This document shows positions 1-11,278 of a stretch of 64,000 nucleotides of DNA, in pieces. The notes beneath the pieces were generated by a model. That model did no database searches and was not told the origin of the DNA. It saw nothing but the letters and a program-made list of their open reading frames with translations. How positions within the stretch are numbered: position 1 is the stretch's first letter; every line of letters starts with the position of its first letter. The stretch lies in NCBI GenBank assembly GCA_963790325.1, contig CAWBNY010000003.1, forward strand, positions 682,001 to 746,000, read 5' to 3'. The stretch is from JAXDMK01 sp963790325. Lineage in GTDB: Bacteria > Actinomycetota > Acidimicrobiia > Acidimicrobiales > AC-14. A program made the translations under genes and the position numbers.

Positions 1-36
1 TCCGCCGGCGCGGGCGCCTCCGGGCGGCCCGCGTAG
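1..36 (+). CDS. C-terminal tail of an upstream gene (partial)
   Basis: Frame 1 is open from the window edge and ends at a TAG whose last base is the first base of the next gene's GTG start (TAGTG). The visible tail is only 11 residues, rich in Gly, Ala and Ser, so the product cannot be named. The 1-nt overlap suggests translational coupling to the S9 peptidase downstream. It may also be non-coding sequence that happens to be open. Confidence 0.35.
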   Translation, partial: SAGAGASGRPA

Positions 37-1913
37 TGTCGACGAGCGTGACCGTCGCCCCCTACGGTTCCTGGACGTCGCCCATCACCGCCGATCGGCT
101 GGTGGAGCAGGCGGTGTCGATCGGCCAGGTCGTCGTCGACGGCACCGACGTGTGGTGGAACGAGGGCCGCCCGTCGGAACGGGGCCGCCAGGTGATCGTC
201 CGGTGGACCCCCGGGGCGACGACGCCGACGCCGGTCGACGTGTTGCCGGCCGGGTTCTCGGCCCGGACCTTGGTCCACGAGTACGGCGGCGGGTCCTTCG
301 CGGTGCGGGACGGGGTGCTGTGGTTCGCCAACCTCGGCGACCAACGGGTGTACCGGCTGGAGCCGGGGTCGGCCGAGCCGGTGGCGGTCACCGCTCCCGG
401 CGCCCGCTACGCCGACCTCCAGGTGAGCCCGGACGGGACCCGGGTGGCCGCCGTCCGCGAGCGCCACCTCGACTCGGGCGACGTCGTCAACGACCTGGTG
501 CTGCTGGCGGCCGACGACGAGGTCCTCGCCCGGGGCCACGACTTCTACGCCGCCCCCCGGTGGTCGCCCGCCGGCGATCGGTTGGCGTGGCTGTCGTGGG
601 ACCACCCCAACATGCCGTGGGACGGCACGACCTTGTGGGTCGACGGCGGGTACGTGGCCGGCGGGACCGACGAGTCGGTCTCCCAGCCGGCCTGGGCCCC
701 TGACGGGAGCCTGCTGTGGGCATCCGACGGCACCGGCTGGTGGAACCTCTACCGCGACGGCCGGGCGCTGGTGGCGGAGGAGGCCGAGTACAGCGGTCCG
801 GACTGGGTGTTCGGGCTGTCGACCTACGCGGTCCTGCCCGACGGCACCGTGGTCGCGGCCCGGTCCCGCCACGGCCGGGCCGAGCTGGTGGTCGACGGGG
901 TCCCGGTGGCCACGCCCTTCACCTCCTTCTCGTCGGTGCGGCCCTACGGGGCCCGGGGGGTGGTGGCGGTGGCGGCGTCGGCCACCGAGGCGGCCGCCCT
1001 CGTCCGCATCGACCTCGCCCGCGGCGGCGTCGAGGTCGAGGTCCTCCGTCGCAGCCGCGCCACCGACTTCGACCCCGACTACCTCTCCGTCCCCCGGCCG
1101 GTGACGTTTCCCACCGACGGCGGCCTCGAGGCCCACGCTCTCCACTACCCGCCCGTCAACCGGGACTTCGAGGCCGCCGAGGGCGAGCTCCCGCCCCTGG
1201 TGGTGATGAGCCACGGTGGCCCCACCTCGGCCGCCCGGACCGAGCTCAACCTCGGGATCCAGTACTTCACCAGCCGGGGCCTGGCGGTGGTCGACGTCGA
1301 CTACGGCGGCAGCTCCGGGTACGGGCGGGCCTACCGGCGCCGTCTCGACGGGCGGTGGGGCGTCGTCGACGTCGCCGACTGCGTCAACGCCGCCCGCCAC
1401 CTGGCCTCGGCCGGCCTGGTCGACGGCCGCCGGATGGCCATCCGGGGCGGGAGCGCGGGCGGCTACACCACCCTGAGCGCGCTCACCTCCTCCGACGTCT
1501 TCGCCGCCGGCGCCTCGTACTACGGCGTCGCCGACCTGGCCTCGCTGGCCACCGACACCCACAAGTTCGAGAGCCGGTACCTGGACAGGCTCGTCGGGCC
1601 GTGGCCCGAGGCGGCCGAGATCTACCGCCGGCGGTCGCCCATCCACGCCGCCGACCGGCTGTCGGCGCCCGTCATCCTCTTCCAGGGCCTGGAGGACAAG
1701 GTGGTCCCGCCGGCCCAGGCCGAGGTCATGGTCGAGGCGCTGCGGGCCAAGGGGCTGCCCTTCGCCTACGTCACCTTCGAGGGCGAGCAGCACGGGTTCC
1801 GCCAGGCGTCCACCATCGTGCGGGCGGCCGAGGCCGAGCTGTGGTTCTACGGCCAGATCATGGGATTCGACCCGGCGGACACCATCGAGCCGGTCCCCAT
1901 CTCCAACCGGTGA
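36..1913 (+). CDS. S9 family prolyl oligopeptidase / dipeptidyl aminopeptidase
   Basis: A 625-residue serine peptidase with an N-terminal beta-propeller-like half (about residues 30-350) and a C-terminal alpha/beta-hydrolase domain. The catalytic triad is visible: Ser473 in GGSAGG, Asp554 in GLEDKVVPP and His586 in GEQHGF. The oxyanion-region motif MSHGGPTS is also present. No signal peptide is seen, so it is probably cytoplasmic and trims short peptides, as the family does. The start is a GTG overlapping the TAG of whatever lies upstream. It converges on ribF, and the two genes share a terminator hairpin. Family assignment is secure; the exact peptide specificity is not. Confidence 0.93.
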   Translation: MSTSVTVAPYGSWTSPITADRLVEQAVSIGQVVVDGTDVWWNEGRPSERGRQVIVRWTPGATTPTPVDVLPAGFSARTLVHEYGGGSFAVRDGVLWFANLGDQRVYRLEPGSAEPVAVTAPGARYADLQVSPDGTRVAAVRERHLDSGDVVNDLVLLAADDEVLARGHDFYAAPRWSPAGDRLAWLSWDHPNMPWDGTTLWVDGGYVAGGTDESVSQPAWAPDGSLLWASDGTGWWNLYRDGRALVAEEAEYSGPDWVFGLSTYAVLPDGTVVAARSRHGRAELVVDGVPVATPFTSFSSVRPYGARGVVAVAASATEAAALVRIDLARGGVEVEVLRRSRATDFDPDYLSVPRPVTFPTDGGLEAHALHYPPVNRDFEAAEGELPPLVVMSHGGPTSAARTELNLGIQYFTSRGLAVVDVDYGGSSGYGRAYRRRLDGRWGVVDVADCVNAARHLASAGLVDGRRMAIRGGSAGGYTTLSALTSSDVFAAGASYYGVADLASLATDTHKFESRYLDRLVGPWPEAAEIYRRRSPIHAADRLSAPVILFQGLEDKVVPPAQAEVMVEALRAKGLPFAYVTFEGEQHGFRQASTIVRAAEAELWFYGQIMGFDPADTIEPVPISNR

Positions 1914-1949
1914 CGGATCTGGTGGCCAGGGCCCCAGGATCCGTCACCG
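1908..1949. terminator. Bidirectional hairpin between convergent genes
   Basis: Arms 1908-1922 (CGGTGACGGATCTGG) and 1934-1949 (CCAGGATCCGTCACCG) are complementary apart from one bulged base, with a loop of about 11 nt. The TGA stops of both the S9 peptidase and ribF lie inside the arms. The position between convergent genes suits a two-way terminator. There is no T-run, as is common in high-GC actinobacteria. Confidence 0.7.
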
Positions 1950-2900
1950 ATTCGACGGGGCGAGCGCCTCCCGGGTGGCCACCACGTCGGCCGCCACCTG
2001 GTCGGCCAGCGCCTCGGCCGATTCGAAGCGGAGCTCGTCCCGCAGGCGGCGGGCGAAGCGGATCCTCCCTTCCTCCCCGTACAGATCCCCGGCGAAGTCC
2101 AGGAGGTAGGCCTCCAGGACCACCGGCGAGCCCGGCCCGTGAAAGGTGGGCCGCACCCCGAGGGAGATGGCCGCCTGGTGCGCCGAGCCGTCGCCCGGCC
2201 TGAGGTACCAGCCGGCGTAGATCCCGGGTGAAGGGAGGAGGACGTCGGCCGGCACGTCGACGTTGGCCGTGGGAAAGCCCAGGTCGCGACCCCGATGTTC
2301 GCCACCCCCGACCAACCCCCGCACCTCGTGCAACCGCCCCAGCAGCTCCGCCGCCCCCTCCACGTCCCCGTCGGCCAGCAGCCGCCGGATGGTGGTGGAC
2401 GACACCGGCCCCACCCCGCCCGGCCCCTCGACCAGCCCGAACCCGACCACGTCGAAGCCCCCCCGGGCCCCCGCCGCCCGCAACAGCCCCACGTCCCCCC
2501 GCCGCCCCCGCCCGAACCGGAAGTCCTCCCCCACGATCACCGCCCGGGCCGCCAGCCCTTCCACCAGGACCTCCCGCACGAAGTCCTCCGGCTCCTCCTG
2601 CGAACGCTCCCGGTCGAAGCGGATCACCACCACCAGGTCGACCGACCCGGTGGCGTCGAGGAGCTCGAGCTTCTGGTCGAGGTCGGTGAGCAGCTTGGGC
2701 GCCGCCTCCGGGCGTACGACCGTGGCCGGGTGGCGGTCGAACGTGACCACTGTCGCCACCGCCCCGGTGGAGTCGGCCCGCCGCCGCAACTCCCCCAGCA
2801 CCGCCCGGTGCCCCCGGTGGACCCCGTCGTAGGACCCGATGGTGACGACCGATCCGGCCCGTGGCGGGGCCATCGAGGACAGGTCGCTCACGATCTCCAT
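1944..2900 (-). CDS. ribF: Bifunctional riboflavin kinase / FMN adenylyltransferase
   Basis: This 318-residue protein makes FMN from riboflavin and then FAD. The N-terminal nucleotidyltransferase domain shows GSYDGVHRGH at residues 22-31 (the HxGH signature), and the C-terminal flavokinase domain shows GRDLGFPTAN near residue 205 followed by GIYAG. The frame is open further upstream, but the ATG at 2900 gives the usual family length. It starts 11 nt after the truB stop, at the 3' end of the rimP-nusA-infB operon, where truB-ribF is a common bacterial arrangement. Confidence 0.95.
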   Translation of the reverse strand: MEIVSDLSSMAPPRAGSVVTIGSYDGVHRGHRAVLGELRRRADSTGAVATVVTFDRHPATVVRPEAAPKLLTDLDQKLELLDATGSVDLVVVIRFDRERSQEEPEDFVREVLVEGLAARAVIVGEDFRFGRGRRGDVGLLRAAGARGGFDVVGFGLVEGPGGVGPVSSTTIRRLLADGDVEGAAELLGRLHEVRGLVGGGEHRGRDLGFPTANVDVPADVLLPSPGIYAGWYLRPGDGSAHQAAISLGVRPTFHGPGSPVVLEAYLLDFAGDLYGEEGRIRFARRLRDELRFESAEALADQVAADVVATREALAPSNR

Positions 2901-2911
2901 CCGCAGGGAAG

Positions 2912-3784
2912 CTACCCGGCCATCACCACCGACGGCTTCACCCTCCCGTCGGGCCGCAGCTCGTACACCGCCAGCAGCCCGCCGTCGGCGTCGACCACCG
3001 CCCACGGCCCGTCCCCCGCCCACGCCTTGTCGAGGACCGCCCCGTGGGCGACGGCGGCCGCCACCTCGGCGTCGACCCGCTCGACCGGGTACCCCCGCAG
3101 CGCCTCCGCCGGTGGCAGCACGTGCTCGACCCCGAGCGAGTCGAGCGCCACCGCGTCGGCCAGCCGGTACGAACCCACCGCCGTGCGCCGCAGCCGGCGG
3201 AGGTGGGCCCCTCCCCCGAGCGAGGTACCCAGGTCGGCGGCCAGCGTCCGCACGTAGGTCCCCGACGAGCAGTCGACCTCCACCACGAACACCCCCGGCT
3301 CATCCGCCGCCGAGACGTCGAACCGGGTCACCCTCACCCGTCGGGGGGACCTCTCGACCTCCACCCCCGCCCGAGCCAGCTCGTGCAGCCGCCGTCCCCC
3401 CATCTTCACCGCCGACACCATGGGCGGGACCTGGGAGATCTCCCCCACGAACCCACGGGCCGCCACGACCACGTCCGCCAACGCCACCGCGGCCATGTCG
3501 TGGACCGCCGTCACCTCGCCCGCGGCGTCGAGGGTCGACGTCTCCACCCCCAGCACGACCTCGCCGGTGTAGGACTTCGACAGCCCGGCGACGTACCTGA
3601 GCAGCCGGGTCGCCCGCCCCAGCCCGAGGACCAGCACGCCGGTGGCGTCGGGGTCCAACGTGCCCGCGTGGCCCACCCGCTTCTGCCCGAACACCCGCCG
3701 GGCGCGCCCGACGACGTCGTGGGAGGTCCAGCCGGCTGGTTTGTCGACGACGGCCAGGCCGTCGACGGTGGGACGGTCGGTCAG
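2912..3784 (-). CDS. truB: tRNA pseudouridine(55) synthase TruB, probable CTG start
   Basis: It converts U55 of tRNA to pseudouridine. The conserved N-terminus LAVVDKPAGWTSHDVV is followed by GHAGTLDPDATG with catalytic Asp44, and the C-terminal part matches the PUA-like end of TruB. Between the nrnA stop and the first conserved block there is no ATG, GTG or TTG in frame. The only near-cognate start close by is the CTG at 3784, which overlaps the nrnA stop as CTGA. That gives 290 residues, close to family length. The alternative is a GTG about 30 codons upstream inside nrnA. Confidence 0.92.
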   Translation of the reverse strand: MTDRPTVDGLAVVDKPAGWTSHDVVGRARRVFGQKRVGHAGTLDPDATGVLVLGLGRATRLLRYVAGLSKSYTGEVVLGVETSTLDAAGEVTAVHDMAAVALADVVVAARGFVGEISQVPPMVSAVKMGGRRLHELARAGVEVERSPRRVRVTRFDVSAADEPGVFVVEVDCSSGTYVRTLAADLGTSLGGGAHLRRLRRTAVGSYRLADAVALDSLGVEHVLPPAEALRGYPVERVDAEVAAAVAHGAVLDKAWAGDGPWAVVDADGGLLAVYELRPDGRVKPSVVMAG

Positions 3785-4812
3785 GAGTCGGCCCCGGCTG
3801 CGCCGGCCCCGGCACCGACGACCGGCAGCGCCTCTCGGATGGCGAGCAGCACCTCGGCCACCGGCCGGTCGGACGTGAAGCCGGCCGCCGCCTTGTGCCC
3901 GCCCCCGCCGAAGGCGGTGGCCACCGCGCCCACGTCGAAGTCGGTGACCGCCCGCAGCGACACCTTGGTGCCCTCCGGCGTCTCCTTGAGGACGGCCGAG
4001 ATGTCGGCCTCGGTGGTGCGCCGGACGAGGTCGATGAGCCCCTCCGTCTCCTCCACGTCGACGCCGTGGCGGGCGAGGTCGTCGGCCGACACCCACGTGG
4101 CGACGAAGCGGCGGTCGGAGTCGAGCACCGCCCGCTGGAGGGCGTCGCCGGCCAGGCGCAGGTAGGCCAGCCGGTGCTCCTCGAACAGCTGGCGGTTCAT
4201 GGTGGGGATGGGCAGGTCGAAGCCGGCCAGCTCCTCGGCCAGGGCGAACACCGACGGCGTGGTGCCTTCGTACTGGAAGCGGCCGGTGTCGCACACGAGG
4301 CCGGTGTACAGGCAGACCGCGGCCTCCCGGGTGAGCGGCCAACCCAGGCGCTCGAACAGGCGGCGGACGATCACCGCCGACGCCACCGCCTCGGCGTCGA
4401 TCACGTTGATGGTGCCGTAACCGTCGTTGGTGACGTGGTGGTCGATGACGATGAGCTCCCGGGCCGCCATGGCCGGCGGGCCCAGCTCGCCCAGTCGCCC
4501 CAGCGAGCCGCAGTCGAGGGTGACCATCAGCTCGGGCTCGACGGGGAAGTCGGACGGCTTGCTGACCAGGTCGAGCCCGGGGAGGAACGAGTAGTGGGGG
4601 GCGACCACGAACGGTTCCGGCCACGACGACACCACCGTCTTGCCTGCCACCAGGGCCAGGTGGTGGATGGCGAGCATGGAGCCGAGGGCGTCGCCGTCGG
4701 GGGTGTGGTGGCAGGCCAGGGCGATGGTGCCGGTGGCGCCTGCGATCACCTCCACGGCCCGGTCGAGGGCCGCTTCGTGCATCCCCGTCCCCTCAGCCAT
4801 CCGCTCGTCCAC
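3781..4812 (-). CDS. nrnA: Bifunctional oligoribonuclease / PAP phosphatase NrnA (DHH family)
   Basis: A DHH-DHHA1 phosphoesterase of 343 residues. Motif I is HHTPDGDALGS (from residue 35), the Asp of VTLDCGS is at 100, the DHH triplet is at 124-126, and the C-terminal DHHA1 motif is GGGGHKAAAG. The family degrades nanoRNA and pAp. Start codons GTG 4812 and ATG 4800 are both possible; the GTG has a GGGGA upstream. It overlaps the end of rbfA by about 20 nt and lies between rbfA and truB, the order found in many Gram-positive bacteria. Confidence 0.93.
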   Translation of the reverse strand: MDERMAEGTGMHEAALDRAVEVIAGATGTIALACHHTPDGDALGSMLAIHHLALVAGKTVVSSWPEPFVVAPHYSFLPGLDLVSKPSDFPVEPELMVTLDCGSLGRLGELGPPAMAARELIVIDHHVTNDGYGTINVIDAEAVASAVIVRRLFERLGWPLTREAAVCLYTGLVCDTGRFQYEGTTPSVFALAEELAGFDLPIPTMNRQLFEEHRLAYLRLAGDALQRAVLDSDRRFVATWVSADDLARHGVDVEETEGLIDLVRRTTEADISAVLKETPEGTKVSLRAVTDFDVGAVATAFGGGGHKAAAGFTSDRPVAEVLLAIREALPVVGAGAGAAGADS

Positions 4813-5170
4813 GATCGTCCCCAGTCTGCAGTCCCCGCAGGATGTCTTCCACTCGAGCGCCGGCCTCGATGGCAGGGTCGGGGTGGAAGGAAAGCTCGGG
4901 GGTCCGCTTCAACCGTAGCTGGCGGGCCACCGCTTTCTGAAGCCGGATGCGGTGACCGCCCAGCACGGCCACCACGTCGACGTCGCCCCGGGCGAGGGAC
5001 GAGAACCACACCCGGGCGTGACGCATGTCGGGGTCGACCCTCACCCCCGTGACGGTGACCAGGCCCAGCCGCTCGTCGCCGATGAGCTCGAGCTCGTCGG
5101 CCACAACCTCCTGGACGGCGTGGTTGACCCGGTCGGGGCGGCCCGGCCGGCGTTTACCCGGGGCCGGCAT
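4793..5170 (-). CDS. rbfA: 30S ribosome-binding factor A
   Basis: A 125-residue protein with the RbfA KH-like fold, matching in length and in the segments RVNHAVQEVVADEL, DPDMRHARVWFS and RTPELSFHPDPAIE. It helps mature the 16S rRNA 5' end in the 30S subunit. It overlaps the upstream DUF503 gene by 17 nt and the downstream nrnA gene by about 20 nt, so it is co-translated within the infB operon. Confidence 0.93.
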   Translation of the reverse strand: MPAPGKRRPGRPDRVNHAVQEVVADELELIGDERLGLVTVTGVRVDPDMRHARVWFSSLARGDVDVVAVLGGHRIRLQKAVARQLRLKRTPELSFHPDPAIEAGARVEDILRGLQTGDDRGRADG

Positions 5171-5450
5171 CGGGCCACTCCGTCTCGAACCGGCAGACCT
5201 CGACGTCGGCGCGGCTCCACATCCACCGCTCCACCGAGTCGACCACGTCCCGGGCGTGGGCGGCGCTGGCCGACACCACCGCCACCCCGATCTCGGTTCG
5301 CTGCCACTTGTCCTGGAATCCGGTCTCCGCCACCGAGAGCGAGAACCGGTGCCGCAGCCCCTCCACGATCGGCTTCACGACGGCGCGCTTCTCCTTCAGC
5401 GACCTCGAGGTGGGGATGTGGAGCTCGATGCGGATCACGGCGACGTGCAT
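5154..5450 (-). CDS. DUF503 (YlxP-like) protein
   Basis: A 98-residue protein beginning MHVAVIRIELHIP with the DUF503 core SLKEKRAVVKPIVEGLRHRF and VAETGFQDKWQRTEIGVAVV. The family lies between infB and rbfA in many Gram-positive bacteria (YlxP) and has been linked to ribosome biogenesis; its biochemical role is not settled. The ATG at 5450 is chosen because it starts the conserved domain. It is separated from infB by 116 nt containing a nested hairpin, so its level may differ from that of infB. Confidence 0.88.
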   Translation of the reverse strand: MHVAVIRIELHIPTSRSLKEKRAVVKPIVEGLRHRFSLSVAETGFQDKWQRTEIGVAVVSASAAHARDVVDSVERWMWSRADVEVCRFETEWPDAGPG

Positions 5451-5515
5451 GGGCCGACTCCCTCGTGGTTCAGGGGTTTGCCGCCGGCCGTGGCCGCCGC
5501 CCAAGGCGGCCCCGT

Positions 5516-5559
5516 CCGGATGGCCGATCGCCGGCCCTGGAGGGGCCGGCACCATCCGG
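5516..5559 (-). terminator. Nested hairpin between infB and DUF503
   Basis: Outer arms CCGGATGG (5516-5523) and CCATCCGG (5552-5559) enclose perfect inner arms GCCGGCCC (5530-5537) and GGGCCGGC (5543-5550) with a 5-nt loop. It sits just after the infB stop and has no T-run. It could be a partial terminator or an mRNA stability element dividing the operon. Confidence 0.5.
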
Positions 5560-5566
5560 GCGGCGA

Positions 5567-9049
<3,483 letters not shown>

Positions 9050-9057
9050 GTGGTGTG

Positions 9058-9351
9058 TCAGATCCTTTCTCCGGCCGGTGGCCGGTACTGCTCCGTCTCC
9101 TCTATCCTCCCACGCCCGGCCCAGGCGGTTCGAAGCGCCTCCACCGCCGAGCGGTCGACCTCGGTGCGCAGGGCCCGGGTGAAGGCCCGAGTGCGGCCGG
9201 CGGCATCGAGACAGGCTGCCGAACCGGCACACATCCATGCTCCCCGTCCGGGCCGGGACCGACCCTCGACCAGGGCACCGCCGGGGCCCGCCACAACCCG
9301 CACCAGCTCGTCGACGGGTGCCGTCCGCCGGCACCCGATGCACGTACGAAC
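9058..9351 (-). CDS. rnpM: RNase P modulator RnpM (YlxR family), start unresolved
   Basis: A YlxR-fold protein whose conserved block starts VRTCIGCRRTAP and continues ELVRVV and GRGAWMC. The family is a small RNA-binding protein encoded between nusA and infB and reported to modulate RNase P. The coordinates cover only the conserved domain from a GTT codon at 9351. No ATG, GTG or TTG is in frame between the nusA stop and this block. An ATA at 9372 overlaps the nusA TAG, and the nearest candidate GTG codons lie well inside nusA. It ends 8 nt before infB. Confidence 0.85.
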   Translation of the reverse strand, partial: VRTCIGCRRTAPVDELVRVVAGPGGALVEGRSRPGRGAWMCAGSAACLDAAGRTRAFTRALRTEVDRSAVEALRTAWAGRGRIEETEQYRPPAGERI

Positions 9352-9368
9352 CGGCGCCCGCCCCGCCC

Positions 9369-10564
9369 CTATCCCTCCCCTTCCTTGGGCTCGGCCACCG
9401 CCGCCGGCTGGGGCGCGACCGCGGGCGCGACTGCGGCGTCGGCCGCCTCCTCGGGCGTCTCGGGCGCCTCCGACCACGCCTCCGCGGTCAGTGCCTCCCC
9501 GCCCTCGGCCGGCTGCCACACCATCTCGCCGGCGTCGTTGGTGACCCACTCCCCCTCGGCCCAGTCCTCGTTGGCGTAGGCCGTCTCCTCCTCGATGAGC
9601 TGGGTCTCGCTCTTGATGTCGACCCGCCAGCCGGTGAGCCGGGCGGCCAGGCGGGCGTTCTGGCCCTCCTTGCCGATGGCCAGCGACAGCTGGTAGTCGG
9701 GGACGATGACCTCGGCGGTGCCGGTGTCGTCGTTGACCCGCACCTCCTTGACCCGCGCCGGTGAGAGCGCCTTCATCACGAACTCGGACGGGTCCTCGGA
9801 GAAGGGGACGATGTCGACCTTCTCTCCCCGCAGCTCGTTGACGACCATGCGCACGCGCGCCCCCGGGCGCCCACACAGGCGCCCACCGGGTCGACGTTGT
9901 GGTCGTTGGACCACACTGCGATCTTGGTGCGGTGCCCGGGTTCGCGGGCCACCGCCTTGAGCTCGACCACGCCGTCGGAGATCTCGGGGACCTCGAGCTC
10001 GAACAGGCGTTTGATCAACCCCGGGTGGGTGCGGCTGACCACGATCTGGGGGCCCTTGGTGGTCTTGCGCACCTCGACGATGTAGGCCTTGAGCCGGGCT
10101 CCGTGCTCGTAGCGCTCATAGGGCACCTGCTCCGCCTGGGGCAGCAGGGCCTCCACCCGACCGAGGTCGAGGAGGGTGTAGCGCTGGTCGTTCTGCTGGA
10201 TGATGCCGGTGACGATGTCGCCCTCCCGTCCGGCGTACTCCTCGTACTTCATCTCCCGTTCCGCCTCGCGGATGCGCTGAAGGATGACCTGCTTGGCCGT
10301 CTGGGCCGCGATCCGGCCGAAGTCGTCGGGCGTGTCCTCCCACTCCCGCACCACGTTGCCGTCGTCGTCGAGCTCCTGGGCGTAGACGTGCATCTCCCCG
10401 GTGTCGGGGTCGATGGTGACGATCGCCTCTTCGGCCGCCTTGGGCATGCGCTTGTACGCCGAGACGAGGGCGTTGGCGAGGGCCTCGAGGAGCGTCTCCA
10501 CCGAGACCCCCTTCTCCCGCTCGATGACCTGAAGCGCCTCCATGAGCTCGAAGTTGGCGGTCAC
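9369..10564 (-). CDS. nusA: Transcription termination/antitermination protein NusA, apparent frameshift
   Basis: Residues 1-135 are the RNA polymerase-binding N-domain (MTANFELMEALQVIEREKG), then an S1 domain (DIVTGIIQQNDQRYTLLDLG), then two KH domains. The frame breaks inside KH1: DPVGACVGARG reads on into nonsense, while ARVRMVVNELRGEKVDIV continues in another frame. Adding one C to the run at 9860-9864 restores a 398-residue NusA with the KH2 segment LSLAIGKEGQNARLAARLTG and an acidic tail. Because nusA is normally essential, a sequencing error is likelier than a true lesion. The GTG start overlaps the rimP stop as GTGA. Confidence 0.9.
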
Positions 10565-11055
10565 GAAGCCACCTTCCTCTGTGATGCCTTGGGCGGTGTC
10601 GTCCTGGTCTGGGCCGGCCAGACGAAGTGGGTGCGAGCCCGCTCGATGTCGGCATAGGACAGGCGGCGGCCGGCGACCACCACGCCCTCGTCGTCGGCCG
10701 ACTCCAGAAGACCCTTGAAGCGGCGCTCCCCGGTCGCGCCGGGATGGGTGCGGCCCACGATCTCGGAGCCGACGAAACGCTTGAAGTGCTCCGGCGTGCG
10801 CAGGGGCCGCTCGATCCCGGGGCTGGACACCTCGAGGGTGGAGCGATCGGGGACGAGGTCGTCGTCCGCGTCGAGCACCCCGGAAACGATGGTGGTCGCC
10901 CGGCTCACGGCGTCGATGTCGACGCCTTCGGGGCGGTCGACGGTGACGCGGAGGTGCGCACCCTGGAACACCACGTCGACGACCTCGAAGCCGTCGGCGG
11001 CGAGAAGAGGCTCGACGAGCTCACGTACGCGCGTCGTGGCGTTCGGCTCAGCCAC
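10561..11055 (-). CDS. rimP: Ribosome maturation factor RimP
   Basis: A 164-residue protein with the RimP pattern: VRELVEPLLAADGFEVVDVVF, LRVTVDRPEGVDIDAVSRAT and VSSPGIERPLRTPEHF. It assists 30S assembly in the cytoplasm. It is the first gene of the leftward operon, with nusA coupled by a 4-nt overlap. Upstream lie a TATACT -10 element and an attenuator-like hairpin, so expression of the whole operon may be set here. Confidence 0.94.
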   Translation of the reverse strand: MAEPNATTRVRELVEPLLAADGFEVVDVVFQGAHLRVTVDRPEGVDIDAVSRATTIVSGVLDADDDLVPDRSTLEVSSPGIERPLRTPEHFKRFVGSEIVGRTHPGATGERRFKGLLESADDEGVVVAGRRLSYADIERARTHFVWPAQTRTTPPKASQRKVAS

Positions 11056-11090
11056 CCTTCACCCCTTTCTCAATTCGGTACCTGGCAGAC

Positions 11091-11115
11091 AAAAGCGTGG
11101 GCCACCTGCCCACGC
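11091..11115 (-). terminator. Leader terminator/attenuator of the rimP-nusA-infB operon
   Basis: Read on the minus strand, GCGTGGGC (11115-11108), a 5-nt loop and GCCCACGC (11102-11095) form a perfect 8-bp GC stem followed directly by TTTT (11094-11091). This is a classic intrinsic terminator placed 36 nt upstream of the rimP start and downstream of a good -10 box. In E. coli the equivalent operon is autoregulated by NusA at leader terminators. Confidence 0.7.
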
Positions 11116-11155
11116 TCGGTCACCACCTCGGAGAATCGGCCAACTCGTCGTGGCG

Positions 11156-11161
11156 AGTATA
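11156..11161 (-). promoter_or_regulatory. -10 element of the rimP operon promoter
   Basis: The minus strand reads TATACT, a near-consensus SigA -10, about 100 nt upstream of rimP and just upstream of the leader hairpin. No clear TTGACA-like -35 is seen at 16-18 nt, which is common in actinobacterial promoters. Confidence 0.5.
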
Positions 11162-11198
11162 GACGCCCGACACCCGTAACCGGTCACCACCCCGAAAA

Positions 11199-11244
11199 CT
11201 AAGCTAAGGCTTGACTAAGATCCGATCTTAGGGTAGCCTAACTA
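11199..11244 (+). promoter_or_regulatory. Promoter with palindromic operators upstream of the PadR-like gene
   Basis: A -35 TTGACT (11211-11216) and -10 TAGCCT (11234-11239) are separated by exactly 17 nt. A perfect palindrome, CTAAGATC-C-GATCTTAG (11215-11231), fills the spacer. A second, TTAGG-GTAG-CCTAA (11228-11241), covers the -10 and resembles the half-sites of DtxR/IdeR iron boxes. CTAAG also occurs twice just upstream (11199-11208). The geometry suits a repressor blocking RNA polymerase; which protein binds is unknown. Confidence 0.6.
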
Positions 11245-11278
11245 CAGCGAATCGGGGATCGACGAGGAAGGACCCAGA

